From Piromyces finnis (taxonomy: Eukaryota; Neocallimastigomycota; Neocallimastigomycetes; Neocallimastigales; Neocallimastigaceae): a stretch of 64,000 nt of DNA. The stretch is from the NCBI GenBank assembly GCA_002104945.1, contig MCFH01000051.1:124001-188000 (forward strand), in the 5' to 3' direction. Both the position numbers and the translations under genes were made by a program. Below, one piece after another: positions 40,138-54,114 of this stretch. Positions within the stretch are counted from its first letter, which is position 1, and each line of letters begins with the position of its first letter. The notes under the pieces were generated by a model. The model was not told where the DNA came from and made no database searches. It saw only the letters and a list, made by a program, of their open reading frames with translations.

Positions 40138-41916
40138 TTTATTGTTAAAATTTAATATGATCAATTATTTAGAGTTTATTGATAAATATTTTATATCTTC
40201 AAAATTTGATTTTTTTTTTTTTTTTAATATTATTTATTATATAGTCAAATTTGAAGTTTTATAATTTATACACAATTAAAAATTCAAATTTTTATTTAAA
40301 ACTAACTATTACAATAAATTATTAAAAAATTAAATTATAAAAATTTAGTGAATTTTTGTTTATTTTATATGATTTTATATAAATATTATACAAATTTATG
40401 AATTATTATTTAATAAAGTTTTTTCTTTTTAATATTTTTTTTTATTTGTTCTTTATAGTTTTAATTATACAATATATAAGCATATAAAATTATATAATAA
40501 TTATATATATAGACTATTTAATAGAATATAATAGAGTGTATTATAGTTGAAATTATTTACTTTTTTTAATTAAAACATAAACTTTAATAATTATTTTTTA
40601 AAAATACAAGGGCCGTTTCTATTTTTAATAATTTATTATAATAATCATTTTATTTAATATATTTTAGTATTATCACTATATATAAATTATTAATATATTA
40701 ATTATATCAATTATAATAGTATTATTTAATATACGGGATAATATATGAATATATAGTATAAATATATGTTATATTGTAAGTTTATTAATAATAATTACAT
40801 TTTTACCACCACTTTAAATACTAAAATTATAAATTATATATGGTATATAAACTATTTATTATGTAAATGGATGTATAACATTTATTAATATTATAAGAAT
40901 TTTAATAATATATAATAAAGTAGTAATTTGTGATTGTTTTTAATTTTAATCTATTTTATATCTTTTAAGTTAGAAAAGTTTGTGTAATAATTTTTACATT
41001 AAAAATAAATTAATGTTAAATTAATTATTGAAAAAAAGTTTAAGTCAAATTATTGAATTAAGGATAATCATTATAAATATCAACACTATTAATTACTAAT
41101 CATATAAAATTTTATATTAATTATTATTATAATTAAATTCCATTAATAAACTATGTTGAATAACAAAAAGAAGATATTGACTTTTTCTAATAAATTTACT
41201 TTTAAATAAATTAAAATAAGGAAAATTAAATGTGACTTTAAATTATTATAAAATAAATTGTTAATTATTATTTTTTTTAATTTGCTAAAATGTCTACTTT
41301 AATTATTTGACCTACACATTTTAAATTTTAATAATATAAAATTTATATTTTTATATTAATATTTATTAACTCAATATGTATTATATAATAAAATGTTATT
41401 GTGGAATATAAACATAAAATATAATCATTATTAATTATTGACCTTAACTCTTTTAAATGTATTAAAACAATAAAGTTAATCAATTAATTTAAATTAAAAT
41501 TGGGAAAAAATAAAAGAAAAAGAAATTTAAAATGTTTGCGTCATAATATAATTCAATAATGATAATACTATAATTTATTGTTCATTTTTTTAGATTAATA
41601 ATACTATTATTTTATTTAGTCATATTATTAATATTTAATAATTTCCTTCAAATTAATAAAATCTTTATATTTTATTGAAAAAAAAAAAGGTATTTCAGAT
41701 ATATTTTCTTTTCCATAATTCTGATAAACAAATATAATTAAATTTATAAATTTTTAAAATCCATGTTTTTAAATTGTTTCATAAATACTTTTTCTTTATT
41801 TGTTTTGAATTATAATTATTATTAAAATAAGTACTTAAAATTTGAAGTAGTTACACAGAAACATCAAATATATAAGAATTATTATTATTAATAAAGGAAA
41901 ATATAATAAAATAAAA

Positions 41917-42011
<95 letters not shown>

Positions 42012-42731
42012 ATCAATAAATCAATAAATAAATTATAACATAAAATTATTGATTATATATACAAATATGTATATGAAAATGAAAATTTTAAGTTTTATGA
42101 TTGAGTAAATAATTGATCTTTGTTACTTATATAAATGTTATATAATTACATTAAATAACTATATAATATAATTTTTTATAATATATAAGCTTTTATTATT
42201 CATTTTTATTATTGTAATAGGTATTAGTATTAATACAATTATTGACTTAATTTATTTTACTTTCTTATTTTCATTTTTAAAATATTTTAAAAACAATAGA
42301 TTACGGATGTTTATTTTAAAAAAATGTCAGTATAATGCAATATGTTAATATTTTATATTTTTAAATAAAAATAAAAAAATTTTTTTTTATAATTAATAGA
42401 ATATTGAATTATATTAACATGTAAAAATGAATATATATAATGTTTATGAATTCCTGATGGTTATTTTAAATTATAAGAAAAGATTTGTGTGAACTTAATA
42501 TTTAATTACTTATTTATACAACAATAATGTTTGTTAGAGAATCTATTTGGAAATATGAAATACTTTTTAAATTTTAAATTGAAAGATTAATTATTAATAA
42601 TGTTTCTTCTTTATTATTAAACAATTGTGAATTGATATATTCTCTTCTTTGATTAATATTAATTATTCTTCTTATTTTATTTTTCAGTAGTTTTAAGAAC
42701 CTTCTCTATAATAATATTTTTTTTAATTCAT
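40138..42731. other. AT-rich intergenic region with (AAAT)n microsatellite
   Basis: No gene seen. A tetranucleotide AAAT tract of about 100 bp lies at about 41915-42012. Confidence 0.65.
41915..42012. repeat. (AAAT)n microsatellite
   Basis: About 25 near-perfect AAAT units in intergenic sequence upstream of the GH5 gene. Confidence 0.9.
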
Positions 42732-43519
42732 CTAAACAAGACTTTCATCTCCCGAACGCCATGTATTTTTTGTATATATTAAAAATATTAAAAAGTATAT
42801 TATTTGCCCTACTACTAAAATACTAGAGAGTATTGTATATAAAATTAAGGTAAATTTTGGTCCCATATTTCCCTTTTTATTATAAGCTGCCCAAATTTTG
42901 ATGCATGACATTATGATAACATATGTATAAAAACCTATTGATATAATTTAGGAAATATGTTAAAAATTTTTTTTAAAAATTATATATATATTTATTAACA
43001 AAAATAATAATAAAGATTTACCAATATGAATAATTAAATAGCTAAAAAATAATATAACTTTTTTTCCTTTTCTCCATTTTTTCTATTTTAAAATTTATTA
43101 AAATTAATTAATTTAGAGTTTTTTATTTATTTTTAAAATTATTATATTATATTCATTAAACAAACCTTATTCAAAGATCTAAGAGCTAATACAACAAAAA
43201 TTAAGCCAAGAAATTCAAAGAAAAATATAATTCCAAGACTTTTTGAACTAAGGAAATTCTTTTTAAAATTATAATATGTCAAGATTAAAATGTTCAACTA
43301 TATGTAAATTGAAGACCGGTTAATATGTAGAAAATAATATCATTATAAATGTAATATGAATACAATAAATATATAATGTTATAACCTTGTTATTATGTTA
43401 CTTACATATTCAAAAAATACTAATGTAAAAAGTAATGTTTTACATTTTTTGAAATCTGGATAAATATAATCGTTATATGGCATTAATGAATCTCTTCTTG
43501 ATATCGTTTTTTTTGCCAT
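42732..43519 (-). CDS. Tetraspan (four-TM) membrane protein of unknown family
   Basis: Four short exons (43406-43519, 43166-43297, 43022-43082, 42732-42934) join in phase to 169 aa. Each junction has GT-AG ends and keeps a hydrophobic reading. The N-terminus (MAKKTISRRDSLMPYNDY) is basic and has no cleavable signal. Four membrane helices follow at about 28-48, 58-76, 90-112 and 133-155. The loop between the second and third is strongly basic (RSLNKKKWRKGKK), so that loop and probably both termini face the cytosol. The C-terminus ends TWRSGDESLV. Exon 3 could also be read as 20 bp, but only the 61-bp version keeps the frame. I do not recognise the family; the size resembles MARVEL-like or other small tetraspan proteins. 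It has no intact long ORF, so it is easily missed. Confidence 0.68.
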
Positions 43520-44385
43520 TTTATTTATACTTTGAATTAAAATCTTATTGAAAGTAGAGAAAATGATTTTATATTTTATAGCTGATTAAGAGATTATATG
43601 TTATAAATAGCTTATTTTATTGTTTTTTTTTTTTATTTTATTTTTTGGTTTTTAAAAAAAACTAATTATATTAATACTATATTATCTCCCCTGTTATTAT
43701 TATTATTTAAATTTATAGTTATTTTACTTTTATTGTTGTTTTTAATTAAATATTTATTATTTAAAAACTTTAATCATTTATTATATAAATTATTTAAAGG
43801 ATATATATTAATCAGAAAAAAAAAAATTTCCTAATACTTTTCTATATTAAAAAAATATAATTTTTGATATTATTTCATAAATTATAAATATTTAATTTTA
43901 ATACGTTTTTATAATTAATTTTATTCATTCGTTATATATATATAAATTTTATTAACTATTAAGATTTTTTTTTTATGATAGAGAAAGAAGTACATATATA
44001 AACAAACATTAATTTGTTAATTTTTTGTTTTAAAATATTTCTTAAGTTATATAATCATTTAAAATAGAAATTAATATTTTTTTCTCTTTTAGTTTTTATA
44101 ATATTTTTTTAATATAAAAAAGATTAAAAATTATTTTTCACTTTTAATTTTTGATTTTAAGAAAATAAAAAAATAAAAATAATTTTTAATAAATATCTTT
44201 ATTATATAAATATTAATTTAGAGATATCAAATCAAAAATATTTATATATTATATATAATGTGAATAATAATTTAAAAAGAGAAATTGAGATAATTTTAAT
44301 AATAAACATAATATTATTGAAAAAGTTTATTAAATAAGAATTATCATTTTAATTATTATAATAAACTTTAGATATATTTAAAAAC

Positions 44386-44592
44386 TGTTAGAATATGTGA
44401 AACGTTATGTCACATGTATTCAAATGTATTGAAATGTATTAAAACGTATTTGTATATATTGTATTTAATTATATATTTAAGCCACAATGTAAATGTATAA
44501 ATACATGTAGTTTGAGAAGAATGTAACGCAAGTAGTTCTTTATCATAAAATATATTAATAAAGTTGACATAATTATAAACCTAAATTAAACA
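44386..44592 (+). mobile_element. Candidate solo LTR
   Basis: The stretch starts TGTTAGAATATG, similar to many Copia-type LTRs, and ends AACA, giving TGTT/AACA termini. Inside are a TATAAATACATG box and an AATAAA at about 44568. These are the usual LTR order of promoter and polyadenylation signals. It stands out from the AT-rich background. No target-site duplication is seen and there is no second copy in the window, so this is tentative. Confidence 0.35.
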
Positions 44593-45565
44593 ACTCTTAA
44601 TAAAAACAATATATTAAATAAAATATAAATTAAAATCAAAATATAAACCAAAAATATCAATATTCTGAATATAATAATAATTAAAAAACATCCTAATATT
44701 AATAATAAATAGGTAAAAAAAAAGTAGAATCAAAATATAAACTTTGATTAAAAAAACATTATAATATTTTAATATTAAATTCTTAAATATTGAAATTATT
44801 AAATCTCATTTCATGATTTATTTTTAACATTGTTATATATTATACAATTGATTTATAATATAATAATATATTAATATTATTTCAAGTTTAATCATTAAAG
44901 TCTTATATAAAATTTGATATTGTAAGAAACTTATATTAAAATGTCATATATCAAAATTAATAAATTGCTTTATTAGTGGAAAATATTAAATAATAATTAA
45001 AATTTTAATTTTAATCATAATTTTCGTGTATTTTTTATTACTTAAAAAAAAAAATAATATTTATGTAAATTGTACTACACTGTCATAGTTCGACAGTTTT
45101 TTTGGGGTTAACAATTGCTAATAAGATATTAATTTAGCCAATCATATATTAATTAAAAATACTAAAAAAATAGCATAAAGAATTTCTTGATTACAATAAA
45201 CCTTTTTTTAAAGAAAATTATACATAAGATTGTTAGTTATATAATAATTATTATTATAGTAAATGTAGTATTTGTATACAATTATTTGAATTATTTTTGA
45301 TGAGAAGTAGTATTAGTGCAAAATTTAATTACATATTTTTTTTAGCTTTATAATAAACCAGGGTGTTTTATTAATTTTAAAATAAAATAATAAAACTTTT
45401 ATTATTTATCTTTATAAAAGTAAGAATTTTGTATATAATTATTAAAGATAATATTTATATTATTTATTATTAAAATACAATTCTATTAATTCCAGTGTGT
45501 AAAAACCAAATATAAAACTAAATTATTAATGGATTTGTAATATATTTAAGTTGTTAATAGTATAT

Positions 45566-45631
45566 AATTCTCACTAAATATTTTACAAAATTTCATTATC
45601 ATTTTATATTATATACTATTTAGTGAGAATT
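45566..45631. repeat. Perfect 15-bp inverted repeat
   Basis: AATTCTCACTAAATA (45566-45580) and its exact complement (45617-45631) flank a 36-bp AT-rich spacer. It could form a cruciform or be the remnant of a tiny inverted-repeat element. Confidence 0.6.
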
Positions 45632-46012
45632 TTAATGAAATTAAAAATACAAAATGAGTCAAATGAAGAAAGAGTTGAAAAATTGAGATAGAAAAATAAA
45701 ATGGAAATAAATGATGAAAATATAAAAACAATATTATTTCATTAAAAAATTATTATAATGAAAATAAAATGATTATCATATTATTAAAAATTCAATTTAA
45801 TAGGATTATTAAAAGTATTTATTAATCATATAAAGAACAGGCAATAATTTTTTATTTTATATCATATGCTGATCATGTGTTCATCAACTATTTATAAAAT
45901 TATATAATTTAATTATGTTTTTTATATATTAGTTATATATTAAATATCCATTAATGTAAAATAAATATTTTCTTCTTCTATAAAAATTATAAATTATAGT
46001 TAAATAAAAACG

Positions 46013-47833
46013 ATGGAAGCTAAATTTGAAGATTATTGGGAAGAACTTAGAAATGAAATTATTTCTGAACTTCCTTCTTATGGAAATATGCCACAAGAAG
46101 GAATTGACTGGATTGAAAGAGTAAATATATTAATATTGATTATCATTAAAATTATATTTAATCATAATTAAAATGAAAAGTTGTAAAATTAATGTTATTT
46201 TCAACAATATTATATTTATTGTATATATGCATAAAATCAATTTTAAATTAGTGTATTAACTATACTGTTCCAGGAGGTAATGTTTTATTAATACATACAA
46301 TACAAAATTAAATTGCTGAAATAATATTTGAAGAAAAAGTTATATTAATCAACAATTTAAAATATGCTTTATAATCAACAGGAAAAATGAATCGTGGTAA
46401 AAGTGTTTTAGTTTCTTTACAATGTATTCTTAAAAGAGAATTAACTGAAGATGAAATTAAAAAGGCCAATATTTTAGGTTGGGCTATCGAATGGTATGAA
46501 TTAATTATTCAATAAATAATTATATATATATATATAAATACTAATGAGTAATCTGAATATTTATTATATTAATAAAATAATCATTTTTATAAAAGGCTTC
46601 AAGCTTTATTCCTTGTTTCAGATGATATTATGGACGCTTCTATTACCAGAAGAGGTCAACCATGTTGGTACAAGAATGTAAATATAATATCAATCCAAAT
46701 TTAAAAATTAATATCAACTTTTAAATTAGAGAAATTAATATATATTTATATGTTAAAAATTTAGGAAGATGTTGGTTTAATTGCTATTAATGATACTCTT
46801 ATCTTAGAATCTTGTATTTACAAGTTATTAAAGAAATATTTTAGAAGTGAAAAATACTATATTGATATCGTTGAATTATTCCATGAAGTAAGTGGAAGTT
46901 TAATAAATAGAGACAATATTTATTAAAATATAAATTAATATTGTAATAATGATTAATTATTTAAAAATATTTAATTATTAGATCAGTTACACTACTGAAT
47001 TAGGTCAATTAATCGATTTAATTACTGCTCCAGAAAATAAGGTTAATCTTGATAAGTTTTCAATGGACAAATACATTTGGATTGTAAGATATAAGACCGC
47101 ATTTTACTCATTTTATCTTCCTGTCGCTTTAGCTATGATTATGGTATGCTAACAAACATAGGTAATATTACATAAATAAAATTGTATAAAATCTAATTTT
47201 TCTATTATTTTCTATACATATAAAAGGCTGGTATTGATAATGAACAATCTCTTAAGGTGGCTAAAGATATCTTAATTCCATTGGGTGAATACTTCCAAGT
47301 TCAAGTAAGTATAGTTGTTAATATAAGTACAATTAATATTTATATTATTAATTAAATAAAATTATAAATATATTTAATTCATATTTTTAGGATGATTACC
47401 TTGATTGTTATGGTGATCCAAAGTTCATTGGTAAAATTGGTACTGATATTCAAGATAACAAATGTTCATGGCTTGTTAATCAAGCTCTTAAGATCTGTAC
47501 TCCAGAACAAAGAGAAATTTTAAATGTAGATACTCTTTATTTCAAAATTTTTAAAACAATAAAATTAAATATATATATATATAAAACTAATTGCAATTTT
47601 AATTATATATCAACAAATATCTAAATTAGGAAAACTATGGCCAAAATGATCCAGTTAAGATTCAAAAAGTTAAGGATTTATATAAAGAATTAAAGATTGA
47701 AGAGTTATATAAACAATACGAAGAAGAAAGTTATCAAAGAATCAGTGATATGATATCAAAGGTTGATCCAAATGTTGTTAGTCCAGATGTTTTTACTAAG
47801 TTCATGAACCGTATTTACAAGCGTACCAAATAA
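46013..47833 (+). CDS. ERG20: Farnesyl diphosphate synthase
   Basis: This cytosolic prenyltransferase condenses DMAPP and IPP to geranyl and then farnesyl diphosphate, the precursor of sterol-like lipids, dolichol and prenyl groups. Nine exons (46013-46120, 46252-46276, 46382-46493, 46596-46677, 46765-46887, 46982-47143, 47227-47304, 47391-47525, 47630-47833) join in phase to 342 aa. The signature motifs are all there: GGKMNRGKS, the first Asp-rich motif DDIMD at 91-95, [33 protein letters not shown], and the second Asp-rich motif DDYLDCYGD from 231. The C-terminus IYKRTK fits the usual basic end. At the chain-length position, the two residues four and five before DDIMD are Leu-Phe rather than the usual two aromatics. 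Confidence 0.94.
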
Positions 47834-49039
47834 AAAAATACAATAACTTAATTATAGTAACAGAATATTAAAAAAAGTTTATTAAAAAAAATTGTAACCA
47901 TTTATTAAAGTATGCTCAATGAGTATATTTATAAATGATGATAATAATAATAGATAAATAAGTATCTATGGAAATCCTAAAATAAAAAAATTAATTTGTA
48001 GAGCAACAACAACAATATATAAATAATAATTAATAAAAAGCACATAATTTATAAAATAATAAAATAATGTGGCCAAATAAATGTATAATATATATTGCTT
48101 ATTTTTTATATTAATATATATTATATATTAATATATTTTAATTTTTTTTTTAAAAAGAACTTTCAAAAGAATTTTTTTTAAATTTTAAAAACTAATTTAA
48201 AATTTTAAATTAATATATATATTATAATTAATTATAATAATATATATTTTTTACAGAAATGAATGAATGAGTGTATCATTTCATTTTAATTTTTTATTCA
48301 ATATAATTCATATTTATTATTTTTGATATATTTTATATACTATATAATATATTATATATTTTATTAAAATTTTAATGAATAGATAATTAAAGAATTATAG
48401 TTATGTAGTATTCATGTTTTTCAATTTATTCGTTTCTTTTTATTGTTAAAATATAAAAAGGAAATTAACAATTTAATATTTATTGTTTATTGACTTAAAA
48501 ACATTATAAAGTTATATTATAATTTATCGAAAAACAATAATTATTAAAAAACTTTAAAAATTAGGCAAAAACGAAATTAAATATTTCTTATAATAGTATA
48601 AGAGGAAATAATATTATAATTATCTTGAATTTTATAGCCTGAAAGAAAATTGTAATATTTAGTATTAAAGGTAAGATAGTACTAAAATAAATATAATTAA
48701 TGAAAATTTATTAAATATAGATTAATAATAATGAAAAAAGTAATAGTGTTTGAATAAACATTAATATTAATATTTATAATAAATACTAATGTATTATACT
48801 ATTATAATTTAAAAAACAAATACTCTAAATTACCACAAAAAACCACAAAAAACTTATTTTATTTAATAATTATAATTGTTGTAACAATATTATAATACTA
48901 TGGGATTTCTTTATTAGAAAATTAAATAATAACAATAATAACAACAATAATAATTTTATTTAACAAATAAATAAAACGAAAAGTAAATTTTTTAAAAAGT
49001 ATTTTTAGAATATAAAAAATATATAAATATATTGTCAAA
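47834..49039. other. AT-rich intergenic region
   Basis: No gene seen between the farnesyl diphosphate synthase stop and the Bro1 gene. Confidence 0.6.
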
Positions 49040-52000
49040 ATGATGTTAGGTATTGATTTGAGGAAAACAAAACCAAATTCCGTTAGTGCGGCAATAAAAC
49101 AATATATTTCAATTACTTATGATGAAGATCCAACTGCTTATACTGAAGATTTAAATCAATTCGAAAAACTTAGAAATGATATTATTAATTTACCAATTTG
49201 CGATAATTCTGTTAATGTATTGTATAAGTAAGCTCAGTAAGATATATTTTCTATTAAACTTTTAGAATAGGAAAATAAAATTAGAGGAATTTTTGCTAGA
49301 CGTATAATATGTTTTCAACAATTTCTTTAATGTAAAAGGAAAGTTATAAACTAAAAGCATTAAATATACTTAATATATATATTTAAATATAATAAATATT
49401 AAAATTAATTATAAAAGGTATTATGGCCAATTAATTTTTCTTTGCGCTAAATTCCCATTAGAAGATAATAAAGTTTGTAATATATTGAAGATATTATTTA
49501 TATTTAAATTAAAATTGTAATAATAATAGTATTTTTTATTTTTATAATTAATGCTATATTAAATATTTTTATTAATATTAGATTACTTGTGTATTTTCTT
49601 GGACTCCATCATTTGGAAAAGATAAAAGACATGTTAATATTTCTTCTATTGAATATGAAAAAGCATGTGTTTTATTCAATATTGGTGCTATGTATAGTAA
49701 TGTTGGTACTAAGGAAAATTTAGATAATGCTGATGATATTAAGAATGCTTGTATTTATTTCCAAGTAAGTATTATATAAAATGAAACAGAAATTTAAATT
49801 AAATCTTATTATCCTATTTTGCGGTATTTATATTAACATAAATATTAAATGAAATTTTAATAGCGTGCTGCTGGTATTTTCACTTACTTAAAAGAAGAAC
49901 TTCATGGTTCATTAAAATGTCCAGTCCCACCAGATATGTTACCAAATTCTCTTGATTTTTTGATTAAGTTAATGTTAGCGCAAGCTCAAGAATGTTTTTG
50001 GAAGAAGGCTGTTTTAAGTATGTATATTTTTTTTTTTTTTTTTAATTATTAATAAGAATATTTTTAAAAAAATTAAATGAATAGAAAAACAGATTAATCG
50101 ATAAATAAATAATAAAATAAGAAGTTAAATATTAAAGTTTATATAATGCTTCTAATATTTTTATAAATACATTAAAGGTAAAATGAAAAACAATACTATT
50201 GCTAAGCTAGCCAAGGCTGCTTCTAATTTATATGGAGAAGCTTATAAGGTTGGGAATAATAATAATCTCATATCCCAGGTAAAATATTTAATTGTATTGT
50301 AAAATGTAAATGTTAAGTAATTGCTATACTTATAGATTTTTTTATTTTATTGTTTTTGTTGCTATTGTTAAAAGGAATGGATTTCATACGTTTTAAGCAA
50401 AATGTATTATTTAGAATCTGCCTGTTTAATTCGTTATGCAATGATTAATTATGATAATTGTAAATATGGTGACCAAATTTCATGCTTAATGGAGGCTGAA
50501 AGACTTATGCTCAAGTGTAAGTCTTTTAAAAATCAATTACCAGAAGATTACTATGAAGATCTTAAGGTAATATATAAATGATTAGTAATTAATATACTTA
50601 AATAAAGAATATTATAATATATATGTGTCTATGCTATTATTTTTCCAAATGCTTAATAATAATTATATATATATAAAATAGTCATTTACTAAATATATTA
50701 GCGGAAGAGTTAAAGAAGAAGACTATAATAATAACAAAATTTATATGGATGTAAGTATTTTATCAAATTATTTCATATTATAAAGAATATTTTTGATATA
50801 TTAATGTATATTATGTATTATAGATTGTTCCAGATTTTGCTAAACTTCAACCAATTGATGGTGCTGCTATGGTAAAACCAATTCCAATTCCCGACCAAAA
50901 ATCATTAGAAAATATTGTTGGAAAGCCATTATTTGATTGTTTAATTCCATTTAATTATCATGAAATTACTGTTAATTACAATACTAATAAGGAACAATTA
51001 GTTAGTAATCTTATTAGTAAATTAAAGACTGAAAGTCAAGTTTTTGAAGAGTTGGTTTCGAATATAGATTATTTTACTAATATTTATATTATTATTAATA
51101 TATTTATACAATAATACTAAAATTTTCTTTTTTTTTTTTTTTTTTTTTTTTTTTTCCTTCTTCTTCATCAGTAAAGTTGCTTCTTTGAATATCAATGCAT
51201 CTATTGACGCTTTAGATCAAACTCATGGCTTACCACAATCTGTCATAGATAGATCGAATATTGTCATTAGAAAAGGTGGTTTAAAAAGTATTCAAGAAAC
51301 ATTCTCTAAAGCTTCTGCAATTTCTCAAGAAAACCAAAGTATTATTGATAAAGTAATAATAATAATAAATTTAATTAATTATATTTTATATTATTTATCT
51401 GTTTTATATATAAAACTTCAAATTTTTTTTTAAATTTAAATTATACTTGTTATATTATTTTAAAATAATAGTTAAAGAATGACTTAAATGAAGAAGAAAA
51501 TGATGATTTAGCTGCTAGAAATCAATTTGGAGAAAGATGGACCAGAGAAACATCTCGTAATTTAAATAGAGGATTGATGGAAAAATTAAGAAATTATGAG
51601 GAAAAGGTTAATCAAGCTATTACTTCAGATAGCATTGTTCAAGCTAAAATTGATCAAAATATTGTAGGTATTGAAGCTTTAAGTTCCACTAAGGAGGAGC
51701 TTGAGGCTTCTATTCCAGCATGTCGTGCAAATGCTTCTTTAAATATTCAAAACAATCCAGAAGTTATTGGTTTGAAAGAAAAAATGAATCAATTTGAGCA
51801 GTCTATGGAACAAAAACAATCAATTATTAAGAATCTTAATGAAAAATGTAAGAATGATAGTATTAATAATATTGTATTAATGCTTATTACAAATAAGGAA
51901 GAAATTAATAAGGAAAAAATTGTTGGTGAGCAATTACAGAAATACACTACTGATAAGGGTATAATTACTGACTATCTTGAAGGATTAAAGAACCTCACTA

Positions 52001-52509
52001 ATGAAATTGTTGAATTAAATTCCGTCTTTGTTTTAAAGAAGTATAAGGATAATCTTCTTACTGAAAGAGAAAATGCTTTAAAGAACTTAGAAGATTCCTA
52101 TAAAGTATATGAAGAAATTTGTATGAATTTAGAAGAAGGAATTAATTTCCATTCAAGAATTAATTCTCTCCTTAAACAGTTAAGTGGAAATATTAGTGAT
52201 TTTATCTTTGCTCGTAAATTAGACATGAAGGAAAGAGTAAATGATTTAACTCAAAATATATCTACTGGTAATTTAATGGACACCACTGGATATGGTATAA
52301 GTTCACCACCTCCTCTTCCACCTCGTATAGGTGCAAAGGATAAAGACATTCAAAATAATAATGCTAGTGCCTACCCAACTGCTAATTATCCACCATCAAA
52401 TTATCAAAATTATGGATATGGATATCCAAACCAAGCACCACCACCTCAAGCCTATTATCCATATCCACCAAGTAGTAATCCAGGTTATTACCAAGGTGGT
52501 CCAAAATAA
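49040..52509 (+). CDS. Bro1-domain protein of the ALIX/Bro1/Rim20 family
   Basis: ESCRT-associated adaptor, acting in endosomal sorting, membrane scission or pH signalling. Ten exons (49040-49227, 49418-49472, 49582-49764, 49864-50017, 50178-50278, 50375-50566, 50682-50750, 50824-51050, 51172-51352, 51472-52509) join in phase to 795 aa. Residues ~1-370 form a Bro1 domain, with FEKLRNDIINLP, FEKACVLFNIGAMYS-like EYEKACVLFNIGAMYSN, and CPVPPDMLPNSL. Residues ~380-720 form the helical V domain, which binds YPxL-type motifs in other members. The last ~70 residues are Pro/Tyr-rich, with PPPLPPR and NYPPSNY, a likely SH3/ESCRT docking tail. Exon 8 uses a weaker GTTGGT donor, chosen because it alone keeps the frame. 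Domain order fits ALIX and Bro1; the orthologue class (Bro1 or Rim20) is undecided. Confidence 0.9.
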
Positions 52510-53358
52510 AATCTAATATAATGAAATTCAAATATAAAACTTTATTTGATTTTTATATTTTATATATTAAAAATTATTATTATATAATTTATTTTTATTT
52601 TTATTTTTTTAAATACATATACTTAATTATGGATTTAAAAATAATATTATAAATTAATATTTAATAATTTTTTTTTTCTTTAAAAATAAAAATTTATCAT
52701 CCATCTTTTATATTTGTTTTTATGAATCAAAATATAGCTATTTAAAACAACTATTAAAAATAATTAAAATATTAAAAAAAATTAGAAATAACAAAAATTA
52801 ATTTATATATATGATATTAATTTGTTAAGTATTATTTGCATTGAACATTGTAATGATAATTCTATAATTGCAAACTATAATTGATACTTTTATTCTTTTA
52901 TAAATTTTTCAAATTAAATAGTAAATATAAATAAAAATAAATTAATTTATAATTTGATTTGGATAATACATAATAAATATTTTATGTATTACAAAATTGA
53001 AAGATTTTTTAATAAAAAGACAAAAAAGTAGATTTTAATGTTCAAAAATAATTTTTTTTACAAATAAATAAAATAAATAAATAATAAGAATAATAAAAAT
53101 TATTATTAGTAAGGTAATATTTTTATTTAATTATTAGTAATATCTATATCTTATATAAGATAAGATAAAATAAAATTACTATTTTAATATCTAAATATAT
53201 TATAAATTAATTGAAGCTATATACATTTCTAAATCATTTTTAAAATAATATTATCAATAAATAAAATTATATATATATATATATCATAATTAAATTAATC
53301 TTGATAAAATCAATAATTTATTACTTTTATTTTATTTATTAAAGCACAAGTCATACAA
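52510..53358. other. AT-rich spacer
   Basis: No gene seen; it must hold the promoter of the next gene. Confidence 0.6.
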
Positions 53359-54078
53359 ATGAGCATGGAAATTAATACAAAACAGGAAACAACTATTATC
53401 AATAATTCTTTTTATCCAGAAAAAATTATCTTTTGTATTGATATTAGTGGAGAAATGAATCAACGTCTAGAGTTTAATGATTTACCCTATCCAATTATAA
53501 ATAATAATGAAAATAATGAATTTCAATCTCAAACACTTTCTGTTCCCGTAAGTCCTGTAGAATCACCTGCTAGTTCACCAAATATTTTTCATAAACCCAT
53601 TTCCATAGATAAATTAGCCATTGAGCCAAAGAATACTAATGTCATTACATCAACTTCAAATATAAATTCTGGCTCACTTTATAATAATAATAGCAACAAT
53701 AACAATAATAATTCTCTTGAAAGACCTAATAGTAATATAAAAGGACTTGCTAATAGTGCAAAAAAATTATTAGCGAAAGGTAGAGGAGAAAAGGATTTAA
53801 ATATAGGTGATAGTGGTTTGTCAAGTAGTTCAATTAAAAACCTTTTAAAAGTAAATAACAACAACAATAACAACAATAACAACAACAACAACAATAATAA
53901 TAATAACAATAATAACAATTCCGTTACTTCAAGTCCAAATAATATTAATAGACGTACTAGCTTAAATTTCTTAAAATCTAGTTATTCCAATGTTGTACAA
54001 AATGTTTTCAATAATAATCATAGTAGAACTTCTTCTAATACTTCAACGGGTAGTTTTGGTAGTTTAAATAATGCATCT

Positions 54079-54114
<36 letters not shown>

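Larger units (their letters stand above)
43520..46012. other. Divergent intergenic region
   Basis: No gene seen. It contains a candidate solo LTR (44386-44592), a small hairpin followed by T7 (about 45071-45094) and a 15-bp inverted repeat (45566-45631), each listed separately. The farnesyl diphosphate synthase promoter must lie at the right end. Confidence 0.6.

Noticed and set aside
53679-53918. Leu-rich minus-strand frame
   Set aside because: Complement of the Asn-repeat insert in the BABAM1-like gene.
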